Shown here piece by piece: positions 18,275 to 27,122 of a DNA stretch of 64,000 nucleotides (its first letter is position 1; every line of letters begins with the position of its first letter). The DNA is taken from the NCBI RefSeq assembly GCF_012033695.1, contig NZ_JAAVJI010000008.1:152750-216749 (forward strand). Reading direction: 5' to 3'. The translations under genes and the position numbers were made by a program. Below the pieces are notes generated by a model. It was not told the DNA's origin, did no database searches, and worked only from the letters and a program-made list of their open reading frames with translations. This DNA comes from Pseudomonas quercus (lineage in GTDB: Bacteria > Pseudomonadota > Gammaproteobacteria > Pseudomonadales > Pseudomonadaceae).

Positions 18275-20626
18275 GTGCCTCCACGCCATGGCTTTGTGCT
18301 AACGCGCCACTGGGCCGATACGCCTGAGGGTACAGAGGTCCACCTTTGGCTCGCCACGGACACCGGCCCCCTGCGGCTGCGTCTACCCCTCCAACCCCAC
18401 GTGGCCTTCCTCCCTGCTACCCAGCAGGCACTTGCCGAGCGACTGATAGATCAGGCCGCCGGCGTCGGCTTCAAGCCGCTCAAGCTCAAAGACTTTCGCA
18501 ACCGCGCTGTAGTAGGCCTGTACTGCAAGCAGTTCGGTCAACTGCAGGAGCTGGCCGTGCGCTTGCGCCGTGGTGGGGTCGACCTTTACGAGGCCGATAT
18601 CCGCCCGCCCGAGCGCTACCTGATGGAGCGGTTCATTACCGCCCCGGTCGCGTTTACCGCCCAAGGCTCGGCCGATCACGGGTGGCGTGGAGATGTCAGG
18701 CCTATTCCAGCCTACCGCCCATTGTTGAAACTAGCCTCCCTGGATATTGAAACCGACCGCCACGGAAACCTGTTCTGCATAGGGCTGGAAGGGTGTGGCC
18801 AACGTGTCGTCATGATGCTGGGGGCGATGCCGGCTACCCCACCGCACGTGGACTTCCAGCTGGATTACTATTCCAACGCAACCGAACTCCTGGAAGCCCT
18901 TAACCGCTGGTTCGTGCAGCATGACCCGGACGCAATCATCGGCTGGAATGTTATTCAGTTCGACCTTCGGGTGCTGCACCAGCACAGCCAGCGCTATGGC
19001 GTTCCATTGCGGCTAGGGCGGGGCGGTGTACCGATGGGCTGGCGTGAGCACGCTGACCAGGGTCACTATTTTGCCTCTGCTGCAGGGCGCCTGATCATCG
19101 ACGGGATCGAGGGATTGCGGGCGGCCCACTGGACGTTTTCGTCATTCAGCCTGGAGAACGTAGCGCAAACCCTGCTGGGTGAGGGCAAAGCAATCGACAA
19201 CGTATATCAGCGGCTGGAAAGCATCGAGCGTATGTTTGCTCAGGACAAGCCTGCCTTGGCGCGGTACAACCTGCGTGACTGCGAACTGGTGACCCGGATC
19301 TTTGCCCACACGCACCTGATGGACTTCCTGATAGAGCGAGCGCGAGTGACTGGCCTTCCCGCTGACCGTATGGGTGGGTCCATTGCGGCCTTCGACCACC
19401 TGTATTTGCCCGCCATGCACCGGTTGGGGCGCGTGGCCCCTAACCGCGGCGAGCGCCTACCCGCTGCGAGCCCAGGCGGCTTTGTAATGGATTCTCTGCC
19501 GGGGCTGTATCATTCCGTCCTAGTGTTGGATTACAAAAGTTTGTACCCCTCTATCATCCGCACGTTTCTTATTGACCCGGTAGGTTTGATAGAGGGCTTG
19601 GCCTCCCCAGAGCAGGCTGTGGAAGGTTACCGGGGCGCCGTGTTTTCCCGCACCGTCCATGCCCTGCCAGCCATTGTGGCGCAGGTGGCTGAAGGGCGGG
19701 AGCAGGCCAAGCGCGAGGGCAACGCCCCCTTGGCGCAGGCCTTGAAAATCATCATGAACGCGTTCTACGGCGTGCTGGGTGCCTCGGGTTGCCGGTTCTT
19801 CGACCCCCGTCTTACGTCCTCCATCACCCTCCGTGGCCATGAGATCATGCGCCAGACACGTGCCTTGATCGAAGCACAGGGCTATACCGTGATCTACGGC
19901 GATACGGACTCCACCTTTGTGTGGCTGGGGGGCGAGCATACCGATGCCCAGGCGCAGGTCATCGGCAACGCCCTGGTACAGCAGATTAATGCCTGGTGGC
20001 GTGAGCACCTGTTCTCAACGCTGGGGTTGAGCAGTGCATTGGAACTGCAGTTCGAGACACACTTCAAACGGTTCCTCATGCCCACCACCCGCGGGACGGA
20101 AGAGGGCAGCAAGAAGCGTTATGCGGGCCTGGTTCAGGAACCAGACGGGGCTGAACGCATGGTGTTCAAAGGTTTGGAAACCGTACGCACCGATTGGTCG
20201 CCATTGGCCAGGGAGTTCCAGCAGGCGCTGTACCGCCGGATATTTACCGGCCAGCCTTGGAAGGGGTATGTGCAGGACTACGTACGCCAGACCCGCGATG
20301 GCCTGCACGATGACAAACTGGTCTACCGCAAACGCCTGACCCGGCCTCTGGCCGACTATGTCCGAAACGTGCCGCCCCATGTACGGGCGGCGCGCCTGGC
20401 AGACGATTTCAACAAAGCGCAAGGGCGTACGCTGCAATACCAGCGCAAGGGTTGGATCAGCTATGTGATGACCCTCAACGGCCCGGAGCCTTTAGAGGCC
20501 CGGCACGCGCCCCTGGATTACGAGCACTACATCACCCGACAACTGCAGCCGATTGCCGATGCCATTCTGCCGTTCGTAGAAGGGGACTTTGGGGAGTTGG
20601 TGGGGGAGCAGCTGGGGCTATTCTAG
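18275..20626 (+). CDS. polB: DNA polymerase II
   Basis: A family-B DNA polymerase with proofreading, used in replication restart and lesion bypass. The 783 residues equal the E. coli protein in length and match it throughout. The exonuclease motif DIETDRHGNLFCIGLEGCG is near 150, ASPGGFVMDS precedes the polymerase domain, motif A is DYKSLYPSIIRTFL, motif B is KIIMNAFYGVLG and motif C is YGDTDSTFVW; the C-terminus is QLGLF as in E. coli. The start is GTG 18275 (read MPPRHGFVLTRHW) behind GAGGATCAAG. No clear LexA box was found in the 58-bp upstream gap, although the E. coli gene is SOS-induced. Confidence 0.97.
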   Translation: MPPRHGFVLTRHWADTPEGTEVHLWLATDTGPLRLRLPLQPHVAFLPATQQALAERLIDQAAGVGFKPLKLKDFRNRAVVGLYCKQFGQLQELAVRLRRGGVDLYEADIRPPERYLMERFITAPVAFTAQGSADHGWRGDVRPIPAYRPLLKLASLDIETDRHGNLFCIGLEGCGQRVVMMLGAMPATPPHVDFQLDYYSNATELLEALNRWFVQHDPDAIIGWNVIQFDLRVLHQHSQRYGVPLRLGRGGVPMGWREHADQGHYFASAAGRLIIDGIEGLRAAHWTFSSFSLENVAQTLLGEGKAIDNVYQRLESIERMFAQDKPALARYNLRDCELVTRIFAHTHLMDFLIERARVTGLPADRMGGSIAAFDHLYLPAMHRLGRVAPNRGERLPAASPGGFVMDSLPGLYHSVLVLDYKSLYPSIIRTFLIDPVGLIEGLASPEQAVEGYRGAVFSRTVHALPAIVAQVAEGREQAKREGNAPLAQALKIIMNAFYGVLGASGCRFFDPRLTSSITLRGHEIMRQTRALIEAQGYTVIYGDTDSTFVWLGGEHTDAQAQVIGNALVQQINAWWREHLFSTLGLSSALELQFETHFKRFLMPTTRGTEEGSKKRYAGLVQEPDGAERMVFKGLETVRTDWSPLAREFQQALYRRIFTGQPWKGYVQDYVRQTRDGLHDDKLVYRKRLTRPLADYVRNVPPHVRAARLADDFNKAQGRTLQYQRKGWISYVMTLNGPEPLEARHAPLDYEHYITRQLQPIADAILPFVEGDFGELVGEQLGLF

Positions 20627-20839
20627 GCTATGTAGGAAAAGTCCTGACACTCGGTGATGCTTCGTTGAAAACAGGTGGGGCCGCCTAGGCTGGATTGCCA
20701 GCCCAGTCGGAATGCTCATTTACAACTAGTAAACCCGAATGCGGGCCCAGTCCGCTTCCTCGCCTGCGCGGCCCCGCCTGTTTTCGCCTTGCCTGCGAGG
20801 CCCGGCCTGACCTTCGCGTCAGAACATTTCGTACACAGC
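20627..20839. repeat. 213-bp imperfect palindrome after polB
   Basis: The first base after the polB stop opens an element whose two halves are inverted copies. The outer arms GCTATGTAGGAAAAGTCCTGAC and (right side, reversed) GCTGTGTACGAAATGTTCTGAC differ at four positions. An inner pair GAAAACAGGTGGGGCCGC (20667-20684) and its near-exact complement (20768-20785) differs at one base. The centre holds TTTAC-AACTA-GTAAA (20719-20733). No coding frame fits. It may be a non-autonomous mobile element remnant or a conserved transcript end; no transposase is near. Confidence 0.75.
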
Positions 20840-20865
20840 TAAGGCGCAGCCCCGCTGCTCGCGCC

Positions 20866-21396
20866 TTACTCGCCTGTCAGCGGCGTGGGTTGAATGATTT
20901 CGACCCAGTACTGGTCCGGGTCTTTGATAAAGGCAATGCTTTTCATACGGCCATCGGCCAAGCGCTTCTGGAAATCAACACCCAGTTTCTCGAAGCGTTC
21001 GCAGGCGGCATGAATGTCTGGCACTGACACGCAGATATGGCCAAAGCCACGTGGGTCAGTGTTGCCATTGTGATAAACGACGCTGTCGTCTGTTTCACTG
21101 CCGTGGTTGTGGGTTAGTTCAAGTACGCCCGGAATGGATTTCATCCAGCGGTTACGTTCAGCGTCATCGGCTGGAATGCTGTTGCGATCTACCAAAGCCA
21201 GGAAATACAGGCTGAACTGTGCCTCCGGGAAATCTCTTTTCTCAACCAGGCTAAAACCCAATACGCGCGTATAGAAATCCAAGGATTTCGAAATGTCTTT
21301 TACACGAAGCATGGTGTGGTTGAACACGAAACCTGCTGTAGCGGTGTCCCGCTGAGCGGTGACGCCCGCAACGGTATCCAGGTCATTAAGGCTCAT
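20866..21396 (-). CDS. gloA: Lactoylglutathione lyase (glyoxalase I)
   Basis: Glyoxalase I isomerises the hemithioacetal of methylglyoxal and glutathione to S-lactoylglutathione. The 176-residue product begins at ATG 21396 (MSLNDLDTVAG) behind AGGAG. It has the metal ligands in FNHTMLRVKDISKSLDFY, GVLELTHNHGSE, GFGHICVSVPD and DPDQYWVEIIQP, as in the zinc-type, longer glyoxalase I of plants and pseudomonads. It is separated from upstream mvaT by a terminator and so has its own promoter in 21397-21477. Confidence 0.95.
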   Translation of the reverse strand: MSLNDLDTVAGVTAQRDTATAGFVFNHTMLRVKDISKSLDFYTRVLGFSLVEKRDFPEAQFSLYFLALVDRNSIPADDAERNRWMKSIPGVLELTHNHGSETDDSVVYHNGNTDPRGFGHICVSVPDIHAACERFEKLGVDFQKRLADGRMKSIAFIKDPDQYWVEIIQPTPLTGE

Positions 21397-21477
21397 GATG
21401 TTCTCCTGCGTAGGTAAGGCATGTGAAGCGGGGGCATAAACGCAGGGAGGACACTCCTGACAGGGCACCAGAAGCGT

Positions 21478-21504
21478 AAAAATAAGAAGCCCGCCGAAGC
21501 GGGC
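21478..21504 (-). terminator. Rho-independent terminator of mvaT
   Basis: On the minus strand GCCCGC-TTCG-GCGGGC is followed by TTCTTATTTTT. It lies about 75 bp after the mvaT stop and upstream of gloA. The stem is perfect and capped by a stable tetraloop. Confidence 0.88.
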
Positions 21505-21579
21505 ATATGGGGCGCTGTTCCTTCAGCGACCTTGATCCTGCGCGTATGCGTGTGAAAAAAGCGTGAAGCCCTGTACCGT

Positions 21580-21951
21580 TTAGCGGCGAACCCAACCTTC
21601 GACGGTTTCTGCGCCGTATTGATCCTTCCAGGCGCGCAGGCCGCGGTGGTTGCCACCCTTGGTTTCGATCAGTTCACCGGTTTCCGGGTTTTCGTACACC
21701 TTGACCACGCGGGCGCGGCGGGTCTTGGGTGCCGGCGCAGCGCTAGCCGCACGGGGTGCGGAGGCGCCAGTAGGGTCCAGCAGGCTTTTGATATCGCGAA
21801 GGCTCTTGTCGTATTCCTTCATCAACCCCAACAGTTTCTGTTCGAACTCGATTTCGCGCTTGAGCGAGGTATCGTTTTTCATTACTTCAAGCTGGGCGAG
21901 TTGTTCTTGCAGCGCTTTTTCGGCAGCGCGGAATTCGGCGAGTCTGGACAT
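21580..21951 (-). CDS. mvaT: H-NS-family xenogeneic silencer, MvaT type
   Basis: MvaT-type proteins coat AT-rich DNA and silence horizontally acquired genes in Pseudomonas. The 123-residue protein has an N-terminal oligomerisation coiled coil (about 1-60: MSRLAEFRAAEKALQEQL, KNDTSLKREIEFEQK), a flexible Ala/Pro-rich linker and a C-terminal DNA-binding domain with TKGGNHRGLRAWKDQYG (about 100-116), where the Lys-Gly-Gly-Asn loop and flanking arginine insert in the minor groove. Several paralogues exist per genome (TurA, TurB, MvaU), so the exact name is uncertain. The leader contains a hairpin covering the ribosome-binding site. Confidence 0.88.
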   Translation of the reverse strand: MSRLAEFRAAEKALQEQLAQLEVMKNDTSLKREIEFEQKLLGLMKEYDKSLRDIKSLLDPTGASAPRAASAAPAPKTRRARVVKVYENPETGELIETKGGNHRGLRAWKDQYGAETVEGWVRR

Positions 21952-21959
21952 GGGTAGGG

Positions 21960-21987
21960 CTCCGGCTAATGAACTCAGTAGCCGGAG
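21960..21987 (-). promoter_or_regulatory. Leader hairpin sequestering the mvaT ribosome-binding site
   Basis: On the minus strand CTCCGGCT - 12-base loop - AGCCGGAG makes a perfect 8-bp stem. The last four bases, GGAG, are the only Shine-Dalgarno-like sequence before the mvaT ATG, at a spacing of 8 bases. When folded the hairpin would hide the ribosome-binding site. Confidence 0.5.
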
Positions 21988-22007
21988 AATAGAGGTTGAA
22001 ATGAATT

Positions 22008-22036
22008 AAGTAAATATCCTACTGCGGGATTTACTT
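22008..22036. terminator. Inverted repeat between the mtl operon and mvaT, possible mtl terminator
   Basis: AAGTAAAT-A-TCC and GGGATTTACTT form an 11-bp imperfect stem with a 6-base loop, 20 bp after the mtlZ stop in the direction of mtl transcription. It is AT-rich with only a short T-containing tail (AATTCATTTC), so it is weak as a terminator and might instead be an operator in the mvaT promoter region. Confidence 0.4.
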
Positions 22037-22056
22037 GAACTGTAGCTGTAAACTTT

Positions 22057-22992
22057 TTACATTTCCGAGCGTCGCGGCAAGTCAGGCCCTGTTCGAGAAC
22101 AAGTAATAGCGGCGGCCTTGCAGGCGAACCGAAGCAGGGTTTCGAGGTCTTCGGGGTTCAATGCGCGCAACTTCCCAGGCGTGACCGCATCGTGATCCGC
22201 CAGCCAGGCCAGTAGTGCAGCCTGGAAAGTATCACCGGCGCCTACAGTGTCGCGGACTTCTACCCGGGGGGCGGCCACGGACAACCGTCCATGTTCCAGG
22301 CTAAATACATCGGCGCCATGGCCACCTCGGGTCACAAAGACCAACTCGCAGCCTTCTTTAAGCCAGCCGCGAGCAATATCTTCCAAGGCCACCTGCGGGT
22401 ATAAGAGTTCAAGGTCCTCGTCGCTGACTTTAATCACATGGGCCAGGGTAGCCATCTCCGCCACCACGGCGCGCCATTGTTTGATATCCGGCGCGGGGTT
22501 GAGCCTGACATTAGGGTCATAGCTGATCAGCCGGTGGCTGGCCTCTCGCCGTGCCAGGGCACGCAAGGCAGTGCCTACCGGTTCCACCACAGCCGAAAAC
22601 GACCCGAAGTGCAAGGCCTTGATCGCGCTGTCCAAGGCCGGCAGGCGGTCGACCTCAAGCGCGCGGTCAGCGCACCCCAGGCCGCGAAACGCATAGGAAG
22701 GCAGGCCGTCGCCGGACAAGCTCACCATAGCCAACGTAGTGGGGGCATCGAAATGCTGCAGGTAGCGGCCGTCGACCCCTTCACGGGCCAGCAGGTGCTT
22801 GAGGTTGTTGCCCAGAGCATCCGTGGACAGGCCGGCGAGCAGTGCTACCGGCGTATTCAGGCGCGCCAGCCCGATGGCCACGTTGTAGGGGGAACCCCCG
22901 GCCACGGCGGTGTAGTCAAGGCTTGCCTGGGGCTCGCCCAGGCGAGTGTTGCAGAAAAAATCGTACAGGGCTTCGCCGCAAACGAGAAACAT
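22057..22992 (-). CDS. mtlZ: Fructokinase / PfkB-family sugar kinase of the mannitol operon
   Basis: MtlZ phosphorylates fructose made from mannitol to fructose 6-phosphate. The 311-residue PfkB-family protein shows the glycine-rich start (FLVCGEALYDFF), the sugar-binding AVAGGSPYNVAIGLARL and the ATP/catalytic-base signature DTVGAGDTFQAALLAWL, with the catalytic aspartate. It is the last gene of mtlEFGKDYZ, 12 bp after mtlY. The identification combines the family signatures and the operon position, which matches P. fluorescens. Confidence 0.92.
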   Translation of the reverse strand: MFLVCGEALYDFFCNTRLGEPQASLDYTAVAGGSPYNVAIGLARLNTPVALLAGLSTDALGNNLKHLLAREGVDGRYLQHFDAPTTLAMVSLSGDGLPSYAFRGLGCADRALEVDRLPALDSAIKALHFGSFSAVVEPVGTALRALARREASHRLISYDPNVRLNPAPDIKQWRAVVAEMATLAHVIKVSDEDLELLYPQVALEDIARGWLKEGCELVFVTRGGHGADVFSLEHGRLSVAAPRVEVRDTVGAGDTFQAALLAWLADHDAVTPGKLRALNPEDLETLLRFACKAAAITCSRTGPDLPRRSEM

Positions 22993-23004
22993 GTAGGCCT
23001 CGGG

Positions 23005-24474
23005 TCAAAGAGAGAGAATATGGTGCCGGTACCGTTCATACACCGCCTGATACGCCTGAACGCGGTGAGGGTCGGGTTGGCAAAGGGTACCTGGATCGAC
23101 CTGTACACAGCGCTCAGACAATGCCTGCAAATCACCATGCTCGCCCACGCACCAGGCCGCCTGAAGCGCCGCCCCAAGGGCTGCCGCTTCAGGCTCCACG
23201 GTGCAGACCACTGGTGTGGCCATGATATCGGCCACCAACTGCCGCCACACCGGGCTTTTGGCACCGCCCCCCACCAGGCGGATGGCCGTGCTGTGCATGC
23301 CTGCACTGCGCAGCAGGTCCAGGCCGTAGCGCAGGCCGAACGTGGTGCCTTCCACTGCCGCACGGCACAGGTTCGCCGCGTTCAGGTTGCTCGCCGTCAA
23401 TCCCAGCACCGACCCTGTAGCCAGGGGCAGGGGGGGCACCCGCTCCCCGTTCAGGAAAGGCAGCATCATCACCCCGTCTGCGCCGATAGGCGAGGCGGCC
23501 ACTGCCTGGTTGAAGGCCGCCAGGTCCAGGCCAAACAGGCCGCGGACGGCACTGGTCACGTTGGTCAGGTTCATGGTGCAGATCAAGGGTAGCCAGCCAC
23601 CGGAGGACGAGCAGAAGGTGGCCACGGCAGGCTCGTCACACACCACTGGGGTGGGCGTGAAGCCATAGACGGTGCCGCTGGAGCCCAGGCTCATGGTGAA
23701 CAGGCCGGGCTCGATGTTCCCGGTGCCCAAGGCCCCCATCATGTTGTCCCCACCCCCACTGGCCACCACCGCCGTGGGGCTGATACCCAGCACTGCCGCC
23801 ACGTTGGGCAGCACTGTGCCAATGGTTTCGTTGGGCTGTACCAGCCTGGGCAAGGCCTGTCGCAACCGGCCACTGGGGTCGATCTGGTCCAGCAAGGCGT
23901 AGTCCCATTGCCGCTGGCGCACATCGAAGTACCCTGTGCCTGACGCATCGCCGTACTCGGCGCAGCGCTGGCCGGTCAACCAGAAGTTGAGGTAGTCATG
24001 GGGCAGCAGAATGCTATGAACTTGCTCGAATACTTCGGGGAACTGCTCTTGGGTCCACAGCAGCTTGGACACTGTGTAGCCCGGCGCAATGGCCAGCCCC
24101 AGCCGTTCCATGGACCCCTGTGTACCGCCCAGCGTCGCCAGCAGGCGGTCATTCTCTGGCGCGGTTTCAGTGTCACACCACAGTTTGGCGGGGCGCAGCA
24201 CCTGCCCCTCGGCGCCCAGCAGCACCAGGCCATGCTGTTGGCCAGACACCCCGACACCTTTGACCTGGCTACCGGCGATGCCAGCCTGGGCCAGTGCCGC
24301 GCGACTGGCCGCGATCAGGGCGTCCACCCACTGCGCCGGGTCCTGCTCCCGGCGCCCGTTGGCTTCACTGACCAGCGTATGCGCTGCCGACCCGCGCCCC
24401 CGTACCTGGCCTGTGGTTGCATCCAGGATCAGTGCTTTGGTGCCTTGCGTGCCGCAATCGATGCCTAGATACAT
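23005..24474 (-). CDS. mtlY: Xylulokinase of the mannitol/arabitol operon
   Basis: This FGGY-family kinase phosphorylates D-xylulose, the product of arabitol oxidation, to xylulose 5-phosphate. The 489-residue protein opens with the ATPase motif YLGIDCGTQGTKALILD, has VSGQQHGLVLLG (substrate-binding), SKLLWTQEQFPEVF, and the C-terminal ATP motif RLVGGGAKSPVWRQL. It lies between mtlD and mtlZ with an 11-bp gap after mtlD. In P. fluorescens the same gene lets the mtl operon serve D-arabitol as well as mannitol (known); the same is inferred here. Confidence 0.93.
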   Translation of the reverse strand: MYLGIDCGTQGTKALILDATTGQVRGRGSAAHTLVSEANGRREQDPAQWVDALIAASRAALAQAGIAGSQVKGVGVSGQQHGLVLLGAEGQVLRPAKLWCDTETAPENDRLLATLGGTQGSMERLGLAIAPGYTVSKLLWTQEQFPEVFEQVHSILLPHDYLNFWLTGQRCAEYGDASGTGYFDVRQRQWDYALLDQIDPSGRLRQALPRLVQPNETIGTVLPNVAAVLGISPTAVVASGGGDNMMGALGTGNIEPGLFTMSLGSSGTVYGFTPTPVVCDEPAVATFCSSSGGWLPLICTMNLTNVTSAVRGLFGLDLAAFNQAVAASPIGADGVMMLPFLNGERVPPLPLATGSVLGLTASNLNAANLCRAAVEGTTFGLRYGLDLLRSAGMHSTAIRLVGGGAKSPVWRQLVADIMATPVVCTVEPEAAALGAALQAAWCVGEHGDLQALSERCVQVDPGTLCQPDPHRVQAYQAVYERYRHHILSL

Positions 24475-24485
24475 AAATGCGCTCC

Positions 24486-25988
24486 CTACACCGTCACCAA
24501 GGCCCGCAAGGCACCTTCCACACCAAAGGTGCGTAGCTGCTGCAGTTGCCGTTCAAAGGCTTCAACGAAGGCACGCGATGCCGGGACCTGGGTGCCGAAG
24601 ATCTCCACTACGCCAAGCAGGCGCTGGGTCAGGCCCTCGTCTTGGGCGACCAGCCCCTGGCAGAACTCGGCACGGGGGTCGGGAATACGGTAGGTGACCT
24701 TGTTTTCGTCAACGCCGCGCAGGTAGAGGGCCCAGGCGGCGACCACTAGCGCTGCCCGGTCCAGATCACCGCCCGTGCGAATCAGTTCATTGAGTGTAGG
24801 CACGGTGAACTTGGGAAACTTGGACGAGCCGTCCGAGCAGACCCGTTCCAGCTGGTCGGCAATGGCCTGGTTGGAGAAGCGCGCGATCAGGGTGTTCTTG
24901 TAGTCCGTAAGGTCGATACCGGGCACCGGCGCCAGTTGAGGCGTGACGTCCAGGTTCATGTAGTCGCGAATGTACTGCACGAACAACGGATCATTCATGG
25001 TTTCGTGCACATAGCGGTAGCCGCGCAGGAAACCCAGGTACGTCAGGGCCAGGTGGCTGCCGTTGAGCAGTTTGATTTTCATCTCTTCGTAAGGCGTTAC
25101 GTCTTCGGTGAACTGTACGCCTACGTCTTCCCAGGCCGGGCGCCCGTCGCAGAAGTTGTCTTCCAGCACCCATTGCACAAAGGGCTCGCACACCACCGGC
25201 CAGGCATCGTCGATGCCGCGCTTGTCCAGCAGTTGCTGGCGATGGGCAGCACTGGTCATGGGCGTAATGCGGTCCACCATGGCATTGGGGAAGGCTACCT
25301 GAGCGTCGATCCACTGGGCCAGGCCTTCACCATAGGCATCACCGGCCAGGGTGGCGAAGGCCATCAGGGCCTTGCGCGCCACCTGCCCATTGTGGGGCAG
25401 GTTATCGCAGCTCATCACAGTGAAGGGCCGAATGCCGGCCTGACGGCGCCGTTGCAGGGCGGCACACAGGAAGCCAAACACGGTCTTAGGGGCCGTGGGG
25501 TTGGCCAGGTCATGCTGCACCAGGGGCAGGTGGGCCATGAACTCCCCGGTGCTGTCATCGATGCAGTAACCCCCTTCGGTAATGGTGAGGGAGACAATAC
25601 GAATATCAGGGCTGGCCAGCTTTTCAAGCAGCGCCTCAGGGGATTCCTCGGCGAGCAGCATGTCCCGCAGCGACCCGATTACCCGGGTCTCGGTATCATC
25701 GGTGTCGCCCAGCTCGAACAGGGTGAAGAAGTAGTCCTGGCTCGCCAGGTCGTCACGGGCCTTGCGGTCCTCACTGCGCAGGCCGGCACCACAGATGGCC
25801 CAGTCCAGCGCCTTGCCCTGGTTCATCAGGGCGTCGGTGTAATAGGCCTGGTGGGCGCGGTGAAAGCCGCCCACGCCCATGTGCACGATGCCTTGCACCA
25901 GCAACTCGGGCTGATAGGAAGGGCGCTTGACGGTATCAGGCAGGTCGTCTAGTGCGTCGAGGCTTAACTTCAAAGGGGTAGTGGTCAT
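24486..25988 (-). CDS. mtlD: Mannitol 2-dehydrogenase (polyol dehydrogenase)
   Basis: Oxidises D-mannitol to fructose, and D-arabitol to xylulose, with NAD. The 500-residue product belongs to the long-chain polyol dehydrogenases: N-terminal Rossmann segment IVHMGVGGFHRAHQAYY and the catalytic K-x4-N-x2-H motif in KIKLLNGSHLALTYLG. ATG 25988 (MTTTPLKLSL) was chosen because it begins the conserved sequence; a reading frame 60 codons longer is unconserved and overlaps the mtlK end region. The gap to mtlK is 14 bp. Length and position match the P. fluorescens enzyme. Confidence 0.95.
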   Translation of the reverse strand: MTTTPLKLSLDALDDLPDTVKRPSYQPELLVQGIVHMGVGGFHRAHQAYYTDALMNQGKALDWAICGAGLRSEDRKARDDLASQDYFFTLFELGDTDDTETRVIGSLRDMLLAEESPEALLEKLASPDIRIVSLTITEGGYCIDDSTGEFMAHLPLVQHDLANPTAPKTVFGFLCAALQRRRQAGIRPFTVMSCDNLPHNGQVARKALMAFATLAGDAYGEGLAQWIDAQVAFPNAMVDRITPMTSAAHRQQLLDKRGIDDAWPVVCEPFVQWVLEDNFCDGRPAWEDVGVQFTEDVTPYEEMKIKLLNGSHLALTYLGFLRGYRYVHETMNDPLFVQYIRDYMNLDVTPQLAPVPGIDLTDYKNTLIARFSNQAIADQLERVCSDGSSKFPKFTVPTLNELIRTGGDLDRAALVVAAWALYLRGVDENKVTYRIPDPRAEFCQGLVAQDEGLTQRLLGVVEIFGTQVPASRAFVEAFERQLQQLRTFGVEGALRALVTV

Positions 25989-26002
25989 GTTGGCTCCGAA
26001 CG

Positions 26003-27106
26003 TCAGGCGGCCGCGCGCATAGGGTTTGCCACGGCCAGGCCGTTGGCGTCGAACAGGTGGCAATACTGGGCATCCAGGTGCAAGGCCAGGCGCTGGCCAT
26101 ACTGGCTGCTCATGTCGCCACGGATACGCAGGGTGAGGGCTTCCCCTGCATCGGTGCGCACGTGGCAATAGGTGTCGCTGCCCAGGCGCTCGCTCACATC
26201 GGCGGTCACGTTCAAGGTGGTCTGGCCAGGCTGCGCCAGCTCCAAGTGCTCAGGCCGGATGCCCAGGGTCACCACACTCCCTTCGGCCAGGCCAGGGCCC
26301 GTGCGCGGTAACGTGATGCGCGTGCCGGCATCCAGCAGCACTTCGCAGCCGTCCTGGAACACCTGGCTAACCTGGCCCTTGAGGAACCCCATCTTCGGCG
26401 TGCCCAGAAAGCCGGCCACAAAGAGGTTGGCCGGGTGGTGGTACAGCTCCAGAGGCGAGCCCACTTGTTCCACACGGCCAGCATTGAGCACCACCACCTT
26501 GTCAGCCAGGGTCATGGCCTCTACCTGGTCATGGGTGACGTAGATCATGGTGGCCTGCAATTCCTGGTGCAGGCGCGACAGTTCAAGGCGCATCTGCACA
26601 CGCAGGGCGGCGTCCAGGTTAGACAAGGGCTCGTCGAACAGGAATATCTTGGGGTTGCGCACGATGGCACGGCCAATGGCCACACGCTGGCGCTGGCCAC
26701 CCGACAATTGCTTGGGCTTGCGCTCCAACAGCGGCTGCAACTCAAGGATGCGGGCCGCTTCGCTGACCTTGCGTTCAACCTCTTGTTTGTCACGGCCCGC
26801 CAGGTCCAGGGCGAAAGACAGGTTTTTGCGCACGCTCATATGGGGGTACAGCGCGTAGGTCTGGAACACCATGGCCAGGTCACGCTTGGCCGGGGTCACT
26901 TCGGTGATGTCACGGCCGTCCAGTTCAATCTGGCCACTGCTCACGTCTTCCAAGCCAGCGATCAAGCGCAGCAGGGTGGACTTGCCACAGCCCGACGGCC
27001 CCACGAACACCACAAACTCCCGATCATGCACATCCAGGTCGATGCCCTTGATGATCTGCAGGTCTTCAAAGCCTTTTTTCAGGTTGCGCACTTTTAACGT
27101 CGCCAT
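26003..27106 (-). CDS. mtlK: Mannitol ABC transporter ATP-binding protein
   Basis: The 367-residue ATPase of the MalK/UgpC subfamily energises polyol import. Walker A is [13 protein letters not shown], the Q-loop is in [11 protein letters not shown], the ABC signature is [15 protein letters not shown] and Walker B is [14 protein letters not shown]-terminal OB-fold regulatory region follows from about 235 ([27 protein letters not shown]). It lies after mtlG with a 16-bp gap and before mtlD. Confidence 0.94.
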   Translation of the reverse strand: MATLKVRNLKKGFEDLQIIKGIDLDVHDREFVVFVGPSGCGKSTLLRLIAGLEDVSSGQIELDGRDITEVTPAKRDLAMVFQTYALYPHMSVRKNLSFALDLAGRDKQEVERKVSEAARILELQPLLERKPKQLSGGQRQRVAIGRAIVRNPKIFLFDEPLSNLDAALRVQMRLELSRLHQELQATMIYVTHDQVEAMTLADKVVVLNAGRVEQVGSPLELYHHPANLFVAGFLGTPKMGFLKGQVSQVFQDGCEVLLDAGTRITLPRTGPGLAEGSVVTLGIRPEHLELAQPGQTTLNVTADVSERLGSDTYCHVRTDAGEALTLRIRGDMSSQYGQRLALHLDAQYCHLFDANGLAVANPMRAAA

Positions 27107-27122
27107 GAGGGGCTCCTTTTTA

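Noticed and set aside
22438..23592. 384-codon plus-strand frame across mtlZ and mtlY
   Set aside because: It is antisense to two conserved kinases of the mtl operon and has no family features.
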